64,000 bases of DNA from Sphingomonas sp. AR_OL41 (lineage in GTDB: Bacteria; Pseudomonadota; Alphaproteobacteria; Sphingomonadales; Sphingomonadaceae): contig NZ_JARYTI010000005.1 of NCBI RefSeq assembly GCF_029911635.1, forward strand, positions 1 through 64,000, given 5' to 3'. The translations under genes and the position numbers were made by a program. Of this stretch, positions 63,557 to 64,000 are shown one piece after another. Position 1 is the first letter of the stretch. Every line of letters begins with the position of its first letter. Under the pieces are notes generated by a model that had not been told where the DNA came from, ran no database searches, and saw only the letters and a program-made list of their open reading frames with translations.

Positions 63557-64000
63557 ATGCACCATATTATCCACACCCGCAGGTTCACGCGCTTGCTCGC
63601 GTCCGCCTCGCTATCGAGCCTGTTGCTCGCCACACCGGCGCTTGCGCAGACGCAATCGACGCCGCCGGCCACACCGCCGGCAGATCAGGCCGCCGCCAGC
63701 GATCAGACGACGACCCAGGATATCATCGTCACGGCGCAGTTCCGACAGACGCGGCTGCAGGACACCCCGATTTCGATCACCGCGGTCAATGCCGCGGAAC
63801 TCGAGGCAAAGAACCAGACCAATCTCGCCCAGGTCGCCGACACGGCGCCGAACGTGTCGCTCAAGCCGCAAGGCGCGTCGTTCGGCCCGTCGATCGTCGC
63901 CTCGATCCGCGGCGTGGGCCAGAATGATTTCAACCCGGCCTATGAGCCCGGCGTCGGTATCTACATCGACGATGTCTATTATCCGCAACTGACCGGCGCG
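63557..64000 (+). CDS. TonB-dependent receptor, N-terminal part (runs off the window)
   Basis: 148 codons are visible, open to the last base. GGAGGA precedes the ATG at 63557. A signal peptide (about 1-31, ending ATPALA) is followed by a Thr/Pro/Gln-rich segment, a TonB box DIIVTAQ, and the plug: LQDTPISITAVNAAELEA, NLAQVADTAPNVSL, SIRGVGQNDF, VGIYIDDVYY. This is the large sphingomonad TonB-receptor type that dominates aromatic-degrading strains. Position next to lignin genes makes an aromatic ligand possible. Confidence 0.92.
   Translation, partial: MHHIIHTRRFTRLLASASLSSLLLATPALAQTQSTPPATPPADQAAASDQTTTQDIIVTAQFRQTRLQDTPISITAVNAAELEAKNQTNLAQVADTAPNVSLKPQGASFGPSIVASIRGVGQNDFNPAYEPGVGIYIDDVYYPQLTGA

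Overview
The window looks like a chromosomal segment of a sphingomonad (Alphaproteobacteria, Sphingomonadaceae). The evidence is a GC-rich sequence with Alphaproteobacterial housekeeping genes (purC, purS-purQ, der-bamB, panB, folD), an inverted repeat of the kind scattered through Sphingomonas-type genomes, and a lignin-aromatic gene set otherwise known mainly from Sphingobium SYK-6 and Novosphingobium. These genes include ferA/ferB, ligV, ligM-metF, ligW, lignostilbene dioxygenase, ligAB/C/I/J/K/U and pobA. I saw no tRNA, rRNA, CRISPR array or insertion sequence. All assignments come from reading the sequence; no database search was run.

Bases 1-24700 are mostly housekeeping and envelope genes. 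They hold three tandem DUF4349-type membrane proteins (the first cut by the window edge), purC, a TbpB-like lipoprotein with its Slam outer-membrane translocon, a Bax-inhibitor-1 protein and purS-purQ. These are followed by a four-gene cassette at 8519-12512: ferritin-like protein, Cys-rich CX5C-repeat peptide, DUF692/MNIO enzyme and DUF2063 partner. It has the architecture of a metal-dependent RiPP pathway and is the best candidate for an undescribed system here. Next come an Hpt/pseudo-Hpt pair around a long coiled-coil membrane protein, a TPR protein-bamB-der operon, panB, a self-regulated XRE/membrane pair, small accessory genes and a TonB-dependent receptor.

Bases 24700-63500 are almost entirely aromatic catabolism. 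Ferulate is activated by FerA and cleaved by FerB to vanillin; LigV oxidises vanillin to vanillate; LigM demethylates it to protocatechuate using tetrahydrofolate. The metF-purU-folD-folB operon beside ligM can return the methyl-THF to THF and formate. A second block (SDR, MFS, LdpA-like NTF2 protein, aldehyde dehydrogenase, LigW, MFS, DUF3237, lignostilbene dioxygenase, MarR) fits beta-1/phenylcoumaran lignin dimers and 5-carboxyvanillate feeding into vanillate. The third block is the protocatechuate 4,5-cleavage pathway: ligK-ligU-ligI on the minus strand, divergent from ligR, and DUF1932-ligJ-ligA-ligB-ligC-pobA on the plus strand, with an AAHS-type transporter convergent to pobA. The right end holds a second LdpA-like paralogue, an SDR, a CmcJ/NvfI-like protein and the start of another TonB-dependent receptor.

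A recurring operator-like element, TGTAT-N7-ATACA and variants, lies in seven promoter regions of the fer, ligV, SDR/MFS, ldpA-like, lignostilbene dioxygenase and second NTF2 genes. It suggests a shared MarR-type control of lignin-monomer and dimer entry pathways, separate from LigR control of ring cleavage.
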